Below are positions 36,948 to 37,386 of a DNA stretch of 37,386 nt, in pieces. The notes below the pieces were generated by a model, which saw only the letters and a list, made by a program, of their open reading frames with translations, searched no databases and was not told the origin of the DNA. This DNA comes from a virus. How positions within the stretch are numbered: the stretch's first letter is position 1; every line of letters begins with the position of its first letter. The position numbers and the translations under genes are program-made. The stretch is from positions 1 through 37,386 of the IMG/VR virus record IMGVR_UViG_3300042881_003046; one strand, given 5' to 3'.

Positions 36948-37328
36948 CTAGTTCACTCCAAAAAAATCGTCTTTTTCCTCTTCATCCGCCGGCACAGAAA
37001 TCTTGCTTCTGTCGGTCGGCGTTGCGCCCAGCTTAGACAGCACCGCAGATAGCGCCTGCAATGCCGACACGCCCACCCCGGCAGCGTCCTCAATCAGCCG
37101 CCCGCGCAACGATGACGCGACCTCGACTAGCGCACGGTCGCCCTCAGTCAGCCAGGGCAGTTCCCGCTTAAACGCCTCAAAGGCGCGCTTGCCGAAGTCG
37201 TCCAAGTGGATTGAAGGCTTGCCCAGCGGGGTGTTCGCAGGCTCTTTTCGGTCGCGGTGGCGCTCAGGATGGCGAAGGGCAGCGCCGGTCACTGCGGCCT
37301 TTGCTGCCGGCAGTCTCGGTCGCGGCAT
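36948..37328 (-). CDS. Terminase small subunit (P27-like)
   Basis: A 126-residue protein. It has a basic N-terminus (MPRPRLPAAKAAVTGAALRH), ELPWLTEGDRALVEVASSLR (about 55-74), then GVSALQALSAVLSKLGATPT (about 85-104) and an acidic tail (PADEEEKDDFFGVN). This order (PxWLTxxDRxxVE...ALxxxLxxLGxTP) is typical of P27-family small terminases, which recognise the packaging site. AGGACACACC before the ATG gives a ribosome-binding site. It is the first gene after the window junction. Confidence 0.88.
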   Translation of the reverse strand: MPRPRLPAAKAAVTGAALRHPERHRDRKEPANTPLGKPSIHLDDFGKRAFEAFKRELPWLTEGDRALVEVASSLRGRLIEDAAGVGVSALQALSAVLSKLGATPTDRSKISVPADEEEKDDFFGVN

Positions 37329-37386
37329 GGTGTGTCCTATAATTGCAGGGCAGTCATGTTTTGAATTGGGTTTGCCAAAAAGAAGG
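37329..37386. other. Right edge: half of the HNH-TerS intergenic region (candidate cos side)
   Basis: The 58 bases before the small terminase start contain no gene. Joined to bases 1-40 at the left edge they make a 98-base spacer between the HNH and TerS genes, where cos-type phages carry the packaging site. A CCGGTCACACCGG hairpin spans 38-50, at the HNH stop. No end repeat between the two window edges is visible. Confidence 0.45.

Overview
The window reads as one complete genome of a temperate siphovirus (about 37.4 kb, high G+C), opened at or near its packaging site. The host is probably an alphaproteobacterium. The tail genes resemble gene transfer agent (GTA) tail genes: two small chaperones of the GTA gp10/gp10a kind, a DUF2163-like hub protein and an NlpC-like protein. 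An early regulator looks like alphaproteobacterial GcrA, and the attachment site carries the 3' half of a tRNA-Val(UAC). A sphingomonad-type host would fit but is only inferred. If the ends are joined, the HNH gene at the left edge lies directly upstream of the small terminase gene at the right edge, which is the usual HNH-TerS-TerL-portal-protease-capsid order of HK97-type phages.

Layout. (1) 41-328, minus: HNH protein that starts the packaging genes. (2) 377-5894, minus: early-left region, closed by a strong terminator at 377-412. It holds an HTH gene, a regulator, a GcrA-like protein, a DnaA-domain-IV-like protein, a VRR-NUC nuclease, a RepA-like AAA helicase with a G-rich 11-bp repeat array, and a small protein whose C-terminal half closely resembles the RNA polymerase alpha-CTD. 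(3) 5894-6767: immunity switch, with an S24 repressor and 16-bp operators placed inside promoter spacers on both sides. (4) 6767-12154, plus: early-right operon with three small genes, an HNH gene, a YqaJ exonuclease and its neighbour, a PD-(D/E)XK-like nuclease, a methyltransferase and the tyrosine integrase. (5) 11992-12300: attP, with the tRNA half and paired arm-type repeats. (6) 12383-13016, plus: RelE/HigB-like toxin and XRE antitoxin. (7) 13020-37328, minus: the late operon. Read in transcription order it is terminase, portal, protease, capsid, a four-gene insert of possible head-displayed proteins, connectors, two tail-tube genes, chaperones, tape measure, tail tip, then the lysis cassette (endolysin, holin, overlapping spanins).

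In the prophage the repressor should silence both early promoters, leaving the repressor and toxin-antitoxin genes as likely expressed functions. After integration the toxin-antitoxin pair would sit at one prophage end and integrase at the other. Neighbouring genes very often overlap by 1-4 bases (ATGA, GTGA, TGATG), which implies translational coupling. These overlaps were used to choose many of the starts, and they reveal two genes under 60 codons (4165-4299 and 14224-14400).

Most interesting points: a phage protein retaining the UP-element-binding residues of the alpha-CTD; a tandem duplication of the major tail protein; the four-gene insert after the capsid gene; the attP architecture; and the 11-bp repeat array inside the helicase gene.
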